DNA of 30,881 bases, taken from positions 1 to 30,881 of IMG/VR virus record IMGVR_UViG_3300025102_000166. One strand, 5' to 3'. The position numbers were made by a program, and so were the translations under genes. Positions within the stretch are counted from its first letter, which is position 1; the number at the start of each line of letters is the position of its first letter. Below, piece after piece: positions 22,150 through 30,087 of this stretch. Origin of the DNA: a virus. The notes under the pieces were generated by a model. It was not told where the DNA came from and made no database searches. It was given only the letters and a program-made list of their open reading frames with translations.

Positions 22150-23285
22150 GTTTCGATTTTCCTCAGATTTCCAAAGTCTTTCCCAATGCTTACAGTAGAC
22201 AGAAACTTGCCAAACATGTTTGTTTCAAACGTGTCTTTGATCGATCTGACTAGGCCGCTGTCTTCTTTGGCAAAATCAAGTACTACAGAATCATGCATAG
22301 TGAAAGCCACATAGCTTCTCTTGTTCTTCAAAAGCTTCATAATTTCATATGACCTATCAAGTACTATATCACTAGTAGTTGACTGAAGCAAGTAATTTAA
22401 AGCCCTTCTCTCATCTACCGGTAATCTCCTACCAAAGGGAGTAGCAATGCAGCCAGCATTGTAGTGCTCTAAGTAGGCTTTTTTATTATAGAATTTTTCA
22501 TATTCTTTATTTTCTGACTTTGGGTTATAAAGCCAGGCGAAGAATTTCTCTTTTGCTTCTGCCCTGGTTACCCATGGGGCCATACTTTTCATATTCCACT
22601 CATGGATATCCACTTCGGGCTGAGGTGCACCAGAGAAAGCCAGCAAAGTTCTTATCTCTGCTCCATTGACGTCAAGCTCAAGGAAAAGGTCATTTTTTGG
22701 CTGTATTTTGTTTCTTTCTTCTTTACTTATACTCAATATGGGAAAGGAGTGTTTAGCTGTAGCCAAACGGCCAGTTGCGCTAGAGAATATATCATATGCC
22801 ACCCTCTCCTCCGTACCGGCAGAAGTTATAGTCTTTTTTGAGATCTCCGTTGTAACAACATGTATTTTATGTAAAATATCATAATCCTCTGGCTTTTGTA
22901 CCATCAGCTGAACCCTAGACATCGCTTCGTCCCTGGCTGAAAACCACTTATATAATAGATGGTCGGGAAGTATATCAAAGAAACAGAGTTCTGAAAAGTC
23001 TATCTTAGCCGTTGTTGATGCGTCTTTCTGTGCTTTTATCAATTGCTCAAGTGACCTGTATGATCCGGGATCCGAAGAGTATTCGGACAAACATACACCT
23101 TTCGCAAAGATTTTTAAAAATCTATAGGCCTCATCTTCTCCAAGGATGTGTGAATAATTCCAAGAAGTATTTGATTTTAGTAGTATTTCCGGGTGGCGTT
23201 CGAAATAAAATGTGTCTTTGTAAAAGACACCTAGGCAGTTATCTTCGATTTCTAAAGGTTGTATTATTGCTTCTTTCTCTCTCAT
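22146..23285 (-). CDS. Family A DNA polymerase, polymerase domain only
   Basis: A 379-residue Pol I-type polymerase. SSATGRLATA (168-177) opens the palm. Motif A is ELDVNGAEIRTLLAFSG with catalytic Asp205. DIHEW is the usual segment before motif B. Motif B runs R241-AEAKEKFFAWLYN with R241, K245, F249 and Y253 matching R754, K758, F762 and Y766 of E. coli Pol I. RALNYLLQSTTSDI follows. Motif C is TMHDSVVLDF with Asp332; the usual Glu after it is Ser. There is no 3'-5' exonuclease domain and no 5' nuclease; the first 160 residues are not recognisable. It may do gap filling or primer replacement beside DnaE. It overlaps the upstream gene by 47 bases; the ribosome site AAGAG is modest. Confidence 0.88.
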   Translation of the reverse strand: MREKEAIIQPLEIEDNCLGVFYKDTFYFERHPEILLKSNTSWNYSHILGEDEAYRFLKIFAKGVCLSEYSSDPGSYRSLEQLIKAQKDASTTAKIDFSELCFFDILPDHLLYKWFSARDEAMSRVQLMVQKPEDYDILHKIHVVTTEISKKTITSAGTEERVAYDIFSSATGRLATAKHSFPILSISKEERNKIQPKNDLFLELDVNGAEIRTLLAFSGAPQPEVDIHEWNMKSMAPWVTRAEAKEKFFAWLYNPKSENKEYEKFYNKKAYLEHYNAGCIATPFGRRLPVDERRALNYLLQSTTSDIVLDRSYEIMKLLKNKRSYVAFTMHDSVVLDFAKEDSGLVRSIKDTFETNMFGKFLSTVSIGKDFGNLRKIET

Positions 23286-24408
23286 ATTTTACTCTTATGT
23301 AATTGGCACATATGGCGCCGATGCGCTCAATAGCAGATTGTAATCCGTAAAGTTTATTTGTCATCATAACAGACTCTCTATGAAAAGTCAAGTCGTTTTC
23401 ATTATAAACTCCAATTTCATACATCCTAACCTCTAAAAGTAATTCGAGCCACTCTTCAGATGATAGGAAATCAACATCGGGGCGAATCACAACATTTCTC
23501 TCTGTTTTGTTTGTCAGCGGATTATATTTGGTTTCCACGTAAAAAGGGACATTGCTTTTTATCTCATTGTAGACCTTTATCATAAAATCTTGCAGGTCAT
23601 AAAGGTCGTCTCTATGTGATTTTAGGCGATAAATCGAATCCATTATTTCGCTCGCTGAGTCTAGCTTTGTACTCCCTCTCTTGATTCTCTCCTTCATTGT
23701 TGCATGTTGCAAATTGGCATAAAGTCTCCAGGGACTGTACTTATCTACATAGAATCCAAAATTCTTTGCAAATTGCGAATAACACTCAAAATCTTCACTT
23801 TGTATAATCTGCCCTTTCGAAAGATCTTGGTTATAATCTAATTCAGCCAATTCAACGGCAAGGCCGGAAGTTTTTGGTGTATTCTTGTTTGACAGTATGA
23901 ATCCGCTCCTAGTGATAGGAAACTTATGTAAATTTTTTCGAAGGAGTGACTTTATAGCTGTCAAGAAACAGTTGTAATCATTTATGGTTTTATCATCTTG
24001 TAATATCGTAGAGTATTTTACGCCGGTGAAAACCATATATCTCGAATAAACATCCTCCAATGAGATATATCCTGAAACTGGTATTATCTCTCCCAGAAAT
24101 TTTGGCGTGCGCCTGTTAGTGCTTGAGACTTGATTTAAATAAGCCTCTCGAAAGTCCTTGAACGCCTCTGTTACAAATTTTATATTTTCGACGCTTGAAG
24201 CCATTGGTGAATAATTTTGCAAGATAAGAGAGTTAGGAACTAAATAAACCGGTTCATAGTTATCGTTTATTAAACCATAGGATATCTTATCATATATAAC
24301 ATCTATCATTCCAGGAAAATCTACATAATTTCTATATTTCTCTCTTTCGGCAAACTCCAAATGGAGATCTCCGGTAGATCCGCCAAAAAAGCTAATCCTT
24401 CTTGTCAT
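23239..24408 (-). CDS. Phage protein of unknown function, probable virion/baseplate-associated
   Basis: A 389-residue protein with no recognisable enzyme motif. Features include FFGGSTGDLHLEFAER at the N-terminus, YSQFAKNFGFYVDKYSPWRL in the middle (a pattern I associate with structural genes of large phages) and ETKYNPLTNKTERNVVIRPD near the C-terminus, ending in a basic tail. It follows the hub-like gene with an ATGA overlap, so it belongs to the tail transcript rather than the replication genes. Its C-terminal coding end overlaps the polymerase start by 47 bases. A baseplate wedge or tail-assembly role is inferred only from position. Confidence 0.7.
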   Translation of the reverse strand: MTRRISFFGGSTGDLHLEFAEREKYRNYVDFPGMIDVIYDKISYGLINDNYEPVYLVPNSLILQNYSPMASSVENIKFVTEAFKDFREAYLNQVSSTNRRTPKFLGEIIPVSGYISLEDVYSRYMVFTGVKYSTILQDDKTINDYNCFLTAIKSLLRKNLHKFPITRSGFILSNKNTPKTSGLAVELAELDYNQDLSKGQIIQSEDFECYSQFAKNFGFYVDKYSPWRLYANLQHATMKERIKRGSTKLDSASEIMDSIYRLKSHRDDLYDLQDFMIKVYNEIKSNVPFYVETKYNPLTNKTERNVVIRPDVDFLSSEEWLELLLEVRMYEIGVYNENDLTFHRESVMMTNKLYGLQSAIERIGAICANYIRVKYERERSNNTTFRNRR

Positions 24409-27182
24409 GTTCCGCCGCTCCTGTATTTGCTGTGGCCTTCCGAAACTACTAGTTTTACAGACTCCTCTACACCCCTTGCAGCATCAATTTCGATCACATA
24501 CCCAGTTACAAGGCTGTATCTTACGGCACCAGTAGTCGTGTTCACCTTCTTGTCTAGAACTCCTGGAATTTTATTAGTAATTTTGTTTCTATGTAGTATG
24601 TAATCGTTTGATATTGCGCGTGCGAGTGGTGCATCGGTGACTCTCTTGCCTTGGCCTGGTGTCCTAAGAGCCTGTATTTTTGTCTCTACTGCGATCTCTG
24701 ATCCCTGTGGTGATACGACATCTTTCGGTGTGGGAAACGACTTCGAATCGTTACTGGCTTGAGTTTGCCCTATGTTGTCAAGCTTTCTTGTTACCTTCTG
24801 CTCCTGCGTTGTTTCTTTTTCTATTTCCGCATGAGAACCAAAAGAGCAGCCAAGGGTTGTAGACATAGCTCCGTTGGAGTAAGCAGTCGAAACACTGATA
24901 ACAGTATAGTAACCTCCTAAGCCAAGTTTGTAGGCTGGAGAGATTGGGTCTCTTGGATTTCCAAAGCCTATATTACTGGGGTCTATAAAAATCTGGCTGC
25001 CTGGCATGAACAGGTTGTTTCCAAACATTTCGATGTCAGCTTTGTAGGGCATTTTTAATTCGTCGTACTGGCCAACCTGATTAGTCATGAGCTGCTCTTG
25101 TGCGTACGGTACATCAAATCGGCTAAATGATATATTCTTTATCAGACCTCTGTTCTTGCCTACCTGAAAATGATATATCCCATTTTTAGAGTCTTCGTCT
25201 AGATCTCCCTTTTTATCTGATGTTAGATTCTTCTCCACGGCTTGGTAGATGACAAAGTAATCAGATGCATCATCAATCTTGATTGGTCGCGAGCTGGTGT
25301 TGATTCCTGCTACATCTTTTGAAGGCTCTAGATCTGAATTTTTTCTTATGTCTGACCTTATTTTAGGGCCGGAAAAAGTGACAGAAGTAAGAGATGGTAT
25401 CTCATCTATTATTGCTGGTGCGATGCCGGTCTGTGACCAAGTTGTGCCGAACGCCATTGGCAACAGAGAGTGGACACAATCGTTCAAAAAAGAAGGTATC
25501 GTATATGTATTTCTATAGGAGTTTGCTATTTTCAAATACATAAAAGTTTGATACGCCTCCAAAGAAATTGGTATGTCTGCTAAGTTGACTTCTTTCACTT
25601 CGACTGGGTCGTTTTCTCTTTCTGAGCCATTTTTAACATATTTATACCTAATTTTTGGCAGCAAAACCTTAAAATTGGACAGTTTCTGCTTGGCGCCCTC
25701 AAGGACTCTTACAATCTTTGCTTTCTCTTTTGCTTTCTTAGAGCCAATCTTCAAAATATATTGTTTGTCTAGGCGGGTTATCTTTCCTTGGCGAATCATC
25801 TCGTCTAACATTGCAGACGTACTGTTATTTACAAGATTTATGGTTAAATCTAGATTTCTCTTGGTCTTTTCAAAAAAAGCCTGTATCAAGTCACCGAAAA
25901 GAATATAGTGTACGGTCCGAGTTGAGACGTCTAGCCTATTTATCCTTTCAAACAATTGCTCACCAGGGGTACTAGATTCTATCTTTTCTTGAGGTGGCTT
26001 CTTTGCAGGTGGCGTACCGGAAAGAATTTTGTCAGTCGCTGCAATGGCGCGGGCGCCGGCCTCTTTGATTGCAGAATTTCTCTGCTTCTCACTCAGGCCA
26101 AGCGCATTGTACTCTGATATGGTTGCTGGATCTGTGACCTTTTCAAAAATCCTATTTTTTTCTTCTAGGATTTCCATTATTTCTCTTATTTGGGATAGTT
26201 TCTGCGTCTGATCCTCATACCCGGTGCCGGGTTTCTGTTTTTTGCCGTTTATCTTACTTAGATCTTCACCACCCTCCTCAAGTAACTGTCTCATGTCTGC
26301 CCTCTTGAGAATGTTGACTGGTGAATCTGTCGCGCTGAAGACCTTATCACTCAAAGCATTATCTATTCTTGCAGTATATTTTATAGAAATTGTCGCGGTC
26401 CCGTCCTGTTCCACGTTTATTTGATGGTGGACAACATTCATCCTGAGTGTGATATTTGCTTCTTTTATTTCTTCTATTTCCTCTTCTAAGAGAAAATTCG
26501 TGTTCATGCCAGTATACCCTAGGGTAGCGACGACCTCAATAGGTCTGGAGAGATCACCAGGAGTGATAGTGCCCGAACCTTTAGATGAGCTGTTTGAACC
26601 CTTTGCTATCGATATAGTGAACATATCTGCCAGAGGAGCAAAGCCTACCCTAGTGTCAAATATGTTTGCCAAATTGTCGACAAAAATTGTCAAGTCGGCC
26701 GTCAGGTACCTAGGTGCGGTAAATGGATCAGTTCCTTGATAGTTTACAGTGAAATTCCTAACACCTGATGCTTTTAAGCGGCTATGGCCTGTGGGTGTTG
26801 CTGCCTCATCTGCTAAGGCACTAACAGGAAAAAAGAACGGTGTCAAAAGGTCTTCTGTTGTCTTCGCCCCTGTTCTGCTGTCAATTTTGTAGAATCTTAA
26901 TTCAGGCACCAAGGAGCTGATCTTGTGTGTCTCAAGGTTAAAGAAGTGAGCCTTTATTAGCTTCTTACCTGTGGAATCTCTGGCGCTGTACAGCTTGGAC
27001 ATAACATCTTGTGGCTTATAGGCGCCACTAAGACGGTGCACCGAGGCATTATCAGGCTGGCCTGGCTGTAGTTTACTTTTGGACTCCGCTTTGCTATCTT
27101 GAAGTTTATCAAAACTAAGTAAATACATCAAATAGGCTTGCGGGTGAAACGAATTTAGCTTTGCCTCATTCTCTACTGACAT
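24405..27182 (-). CDS. Large baseplate hub-like structural protein
   Basis: A 925-residue protein. The N-terminal half has beta-rich segments (SGVRNFTVNYQGTDPFTAPR, then TADLTIFVDNLANIFD) repeated in style around 170-300, followed by a charged helical region (about 310-430). The C-terminal part contains ADIEMFGNNLFMPGSQIFID and then GLGGYYTVISVSTAYSNGAM. This is the usual closing pattern of hub proteins that form the collar between tube and spike (T4 gp27-like fold). The last 75 residues (from about 850) form a separate basic domain. It is much longer than T4 gp27 (391), so it may be a fusion or carry extra domains. The gene lies between the LysM-like gene and the 389-residue gene. The ribosome site is weak. 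Confidence 0.72.
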   Translation of the reverse strand: MSVENEAKLNSFHPQAYLMYLLSFDKLQDSKAESKSKLQPGQPDNASVHRLSGAYKPQDVMSKLYSARDSTGKKLIKAHFFNLETHKISSLVPELRFYKIDSRTGAKTTEDLLTPFFFPVSALADEAATPTGHSRLKASGVRNFTVNYQGTDPFTAPRYLTADLTIFVDNLANIFDTRVGFAPLADMFTISIAKGSNSSSKGSGTITPGDLSRPIEVVATLGYTGMNTNFLLEEEIEEIKEANITLRMNVVHHQINVEQDGTATISIKYTARIDNALSDKVFSATDSPVNILKRADMRQLLEEGGEDLSKINGKKQKPGTGYEDQTQKLSQIREIMEILEEKNRIFEKVTDPATISEYNALGLSEKQRNSAIKEAGARAIAATDKILSGTPPAKKPPQEKIESSTPGEQLFERINRLDVSTRTVHYILFGDLIQAFFEKTKRNLDLTINLVNNSTSAMLDEMIRQGKITRLDKQYILKIGSKKAKEKAKIVRVLEGAKQKLSNFKVLLPKIRYKYVKNGSERENDPVEVKEVNLADIPISLEAYQTFMYLKIANSYRNTYTIPSFLNDCVHSLLPMAFGTTWSQTGIAPAIIDEIPSLTSVTFSGPKIRSDIRKNSDLEPSKDVAGINTSSRPIKIDDASDYFVIYQAVEKNLTSDKKGDLDEDSKNGIYHFQVGKNRGLIKNISFSRFDVPYAQEQLMTNQVGQYDELKMPYKADIEMFGNNLFMPGSQIFIDPSNIGFGNPRDPISPAYKLGLGGYYTVISVSTAYSNGAMSTTLGCSFGSHAEIEKETTQEQKVTRKLDNIGQTQASNDSKSFPTPKDVVSPQGSEIAVETKIQALRTPGQGKRVTDAPLARAISNDYILHRNKITNKIPGVLDKKVNTTTGAVRYSLVTGYVIEIDAARGVEESVKLVVSEGHSKYRSGGT

Positions 27183-27187
27183 TTCTT

Positions 27188-27535
27188 CTATCTCTCTTCC
27201 TTGTTTGCAAGCCTTATAGCCAAATCTAAATCTTTCGGTATGTAAATAGAATCACCTATCTTGAAATGCGCGTCAGTTGGCTTATTGTTATACCAGGCAA
27301 TAACCCACCAATAGCTGGTGCTGCCATAGTGCTTAAAGGCGAATTTGTACATCTTGTCGCCCATTTTAAATATCTCTTTGTAGTGATCAAGCGTAACCAG
27401 TTCGTCTTCACTTGGTATGCCCGGTGGCATCCTAGATAGTACCTCTACTGTTTCAACATATTTTCTGTCGTGTATGTTTTCTCTTAGTGCCTTAGTCACA
27501 TCGAAAGCTGTTCTATAAAGGTTTCTATTTGGCAT
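27188..27535 (-). CDS. Baseplate protein with LysM-like domain (T4 gp53-like)
   Basis: A 115-residue protein. The C-terminal half reads GDKMYKFAFKHYGSTSYWW followed by VIAWYNNKPTDAHFKIGDSIYIP. This is the LysM-type pattern found in gp53-like baseplate proteins of contractile tails ('ayky.G...WWviA..N......l..G..l.iP'). In such systems it binds near the hub and may contact peptidoglycan or lock wedges together. The ATG has a strong GGAGG site 5-6 bases upstream. It follows the tube-cap-like gene by 9 bases, which fits tail gene order. Confidence 0.82.
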   Translation of the reverse strand: MPNRNLYRTAFDVTKALRENIHDRKYVETVEVLSRMPPGIPSEDELVTLDHYKEIFKMGDKMYKFAFKHYGSTSYWWVIAWYNNKPTDAHFKIGDSIYIPKDLDLAIRLANKEER

Positions 27536-27544
27536 CTTGACCTC

Positions 27545-28234
27545 CTAACCTAAAGTCCTATCGTTGTTTGCAGACTCAAGCGAGCTATTGCCTTCGGAAG
27601 ATTCTGCAGATACAGTACCGCCTATAGGCTTCTTGCTGTTATACGGAAAAGTATCAGTTATGAAACTATTTGTCGCTCCAATCTCCCACCCTAAAGGTGA
27701 TTCGTGCTGAGGGTTAAATCTAAAGTCTATGGCGAACTCTTTTGGAAATATCTCTCCTGATTGGGCAACAAAAAAGCCGGGTTCAAAATCAGGGGCGAAA
27801 TTGACGCCCTCGATGCAACCAAGAAGCTGGCCCATACCGTCTGCACTTTGGATAAAGTTTACAAAACTTAGCCTTAAAAGCGGTGGCGCCTTTATAGTAC
27901 GGCCGACACTACCGCCTGAACCATCTAACGGTGCGCTATAGGCTGGGTATACCATTTTTGTCAATAGTGAAAACTTTTCCATATTTTGTTGTGCAGAATT
28001 CATGTCGGGCGATAGAACAGTAAAAGCTATATTTATTGTTCTGGAGGTGCCTTGGTATGGTTTCACCGGGTCGTTTCTTCCAAAGATGTTCTCACTACCC
28101 CAGGAAACACTGTAGTTATCCTCAAACCTTGTTACGAATCCAGGAAATTCCACCTTGTTGCCCGTTGCGACATGGTGTATCTTGACCATCTGATTTTTGG
28201 ATTTTGCAATGTCGTTAAAATTAGTAAAACTCAT
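27545..28234 (-). CDS. Tail-tube cap/tube-initiator-like protein (gp48/gp54 type)
   Basis: A 229-residue protein. VEFPGFVTRFEDNYSVSWGS, NIFGRNDPVKPYQGTSRTIN and FTVLSPDMNSAQQNMEKFSL form a beta-barrel-like pattern shared by tube-related baseplate proteins. The later LLGCIEGVNFAPDFEPGFF and PKEFAIDFRFNPQHESPLGW fit the second half of such domains. The Ser/Asn-rich C-terminal tail is probably flexible. Position between the tape measure and the LysM-like gene supports a role at the junction of tail tube and baseplate. The ribosome site AGGAGAACGAATTC is good. The family is called by pattern. Confidence 0.72.
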   Translation of the reverse strand: MSFTNFNDIAKSKNQMVKIHHVATGNKVEFPGFVTRFEDNYSVSWGSENIFGRNDPVKPYQGTSRTINIAFTVLSPDMNSAQQNMEKFSLLTKMVYPAYSAPLDGSGGSVGRTIKAPPLLRLSFVNFIQSADGMGQLLGCIEGVNFAPDFEPGFFVAQSGEIFPKEFAIDFRFNPQHESPLGWEIGATNSFITDTFPYNSKKPIGGTVSAESSEGNSSLESANNDRTLG

Positions 28235-28249
28235 GAATTCGTTCTCCTA

Positions 28250-29842
28250 CTATTTGCCGCCGGCTTGAGCGTTTGGTACTATAGCTGATGAAGGGTTTGT
28301 TTTGGAGACGGGCGTGAGGCCCAATAGTCTACCCAGTACCTCTGCTGCTTCCTTGCCAAAGAACATGGCCATCTTCCCGGCAAGGTCCTTGTCCATACCT
28401 GGTATCTTTCCTGCAAAGAACTTCATCATTTCAATATTCGCTAGCTGTATCGTAACTAGGTCCCCAATGCCCTTTGCTTTCTCAGCTGCAGATATAGTCT
28501 TTGCAAGGAATCTGCTTGTCTTCTGAAGATTAGTGATATCTACGCCAGCAACTAGTGATTTGTCAAAATCACCTTTGGCTCCGAGGGCTCGCGCGAGCAT
28601 ATGCGGTACAAATTGTTCGGAAACCATTTTGTCCTGGAGGCCTTTGTGTGTGGGTCCAAATATACCTATTCTTTTCGCGTTATCTCTTATGGAATTGTTC
28701 AGTTCTATCATCGCCCTAGTCATTGGCCCTTGTTGGTTCTTTATTCCTTTTGAGAGGCCGGCTATGGCATTGCCCAGGTCTTTTCCTCTTTTGTTTATTA
28801 TCTTGTCCGGAGAAGTCTCTTGCATCTTTTTGAACTCTCCGGTCTTGTCCATTTTAAGGTCGCCTCTTAGAAACTTTCTTGTCTCAGCGACTGAACCCAG
28901 ACCTAGAGTGTCCTTGAGGGCTAGGAGCTCAAATTTGCCCATCTCTTCAACATTGCGACCACTCTTTGTTATTTCGTTTCTTATTGTCTCTGCTCTTTCT
29001 GCCTCAGTCTTATTTAGTAAGTCGATACTGTTGAAAACAGACGTGCCTAAGATTTGATTTAACTGACCTGCTTTCTGTGCTGAACCCTGAAAGGTGTCCA
29101 TGGAAGATCCGAAAGCGCCTGCTAAAGATTGGAAGTCCACACCTGTTGTTCTTGCCATTTTCTGAAGTTTAACAAAGTTGTCCATAAATTTGTCTGAGGT
29201 ATAGGCAAAGTCCTTTTGAGCTATCCTGAAGTTATCTGTTAGAATATCTGGTGCGATGGCAAATTCTTTTGTAGTATGTACCAACTGTGCAGTCATCTTA
29301 TTTAGACTGTCCTCCGACATATTAAACGCCATAACTCCTTCTTGCATTATCTGAGCAAAAGAGTTCATCTCGAAGCCGGCTCCAGAAAGGACTACAGAGT
29401 TTTTCATTAGGGATTCGCTAAACTTTTCTGATACAAAAGGCATCGCTGTAAACTGATCCCTGAAAGCTTTAGTTACCGCTATTCCTTCCTTAAAGTTGCC
29501 AAATAGTTTATAACTGGCATCGTTGGCGCTTGAAATGGAGTTTGCAAACTTGTCCATCTGGTCGGTGTAACCAGACTTAAAGAATTCACTCATCTCATTT
29601 CTGAATACGGATACTCCGTCAAATAATGATTTAAACCCTCCTATAAGTTCTTTGGTCGAACCAAGTGCTTCGTTTATTGATGTTTGAAGATCGCCGGCGC
29701 CGAGGCCTTTAACTGCCTGCTTGACGTCTGTCGCGACTTTAGCGGCGCCGCTGTCACGAATCTGCTGGGCGGTCTGCTGAGCTTTACCCGCGGCCTTTCT
29801 TCCTGCTTCGCCTGCATTTTTTGAGTCGTCGCCTCCTGCCAT
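28250..29842 (-). CDS. Tape-measure-like tail protein
   Basis: A 530-residue, largely helical protein. An Ala/Gly/Lys/Gln-rich N-terminus (KAAGKAQQTAQQIRDSGAAK) leads to long helices. SFAQIMQEGVMAFNMSEDSL and TGVDFQSLAGAFGSSMDTFQ are typical of tape-measure core regions, and a hydrophobic Gly-rich stretch (MKFFAGKIPGMDKDLAGKMA then MFFGKEAAEVLG) lies near the C-terminus. Tape-measure proteins set tail length and leave the tail during injection. The length is close to T4 gp29 (590), which would suggest a tail of similar order. The ATG has AGGAGG upstream. The position after the gp26/gp51-like pair fits T4-type order. Confidence 0.8.
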   Translation of the reverse strand: MAGGDDSKNAGEAGRKAAGKAQQTAQQIRDSGAAKVATDVKQAVKGLGAGDLQTSINEALGSTKELIGGFKSLFDGVSVFRNEMSEFFKSGYTDQMDKFANSISSANDASYKLFGNFKEGIAVTKAFRDQFTAMPFVSEKFSESLMKNSVVLSGAGFEMNSFAQIMQEGVMAFNMSEDSLNKMTAQLVHTTKEFAIAPDILTDNFRIAQKDFAYTSDKFMDNFVKLQKMARTTGVDFQSLAGAFGSSMDTFQGSAQKAGQLNQILGTSVFNSIDLLNKTEAERAETIRNEITKSGRNVEEMGKFELLALKDTLGLGSVAETRKFLRGDLKMDKTGEFKKMQETSPDKIINKRGKDLGNAIAGLSKGIKNQQGPMTRAMIELNNSIRDNAKRIGIFGPTHKGLQDKMVSEQFVPHMLARALGAKGDFDKSLVAGVDITNLQKTSRFLAKTISAAEKAKGIGDLVTIQLANIEMMKFFAGKIPGMDKDLAGKMAMFFGKEAAEVLGRLLGLTPVSKTNPSSAIVPNAQAGGK

Positions 29843-29883
29843 GATCTTGTAACCTCCTCTTCTCTAGTAAATAGGGCCTACAA

Positions 29884-30087
29884 CTAATTGTTTTCGCTTG
29901 AGGACTCATAGTATTTGTGAAGTCGGTCAAAAAACCAACTTCTCAGGCCAATAGGTAGGGAGTAGGCCTCAGAAAAAGAAAAATTTCCATGTTTTACAAG
30001 TGAGAAGATTTGTTCGTAAACAACTGCTTCAAGATACTCTTCACTCAGACCAAAACCAGCCCAAAGAGAAGGGCACCTCCTTTGCAA
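29884..30087 (-). CDS. Small baseplate-assembly-like protein (gp51-like), overlapping frame
   Basis: A protein of up to 67 residues that begins inside the 3' end of the gp26-like gene in the other reading frame. The conserved-looking part is GLSEEYLEAVVYEQIFSLVK, then GNFSFSEAYSLPIGLRSWFF and DRLHKYYE, a pattern I associate with small proteins encoded directly after gp26-like genes in other large phages. There is no ATG. The only upstream start is TTG at 30087, which lacks a ribosome site, while an AAGGAGG motif lies just after it. It may be initiated at TTG, or be read by a +1 shift from the gp26-like frame near that gene's TGA. The start is therefore uncertain; the coding region from about 30054 downward is secure. 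Confidence 0.6.
   Translation of the reverse strand: MQRRCPSLWAGFGLSEEYLEAVVYEQIFSLVKHGNFSFSEAYSLPIGLRSWFFDRLHKYYESSSENN

Noticed and set aside
25630-25650. T4 late promoter-like TATAAATA on the minus strand.
   Set aside because: It lies in the middle of the hub-like gene with no gene start nearby, and such octamers are not found before other late genes here.
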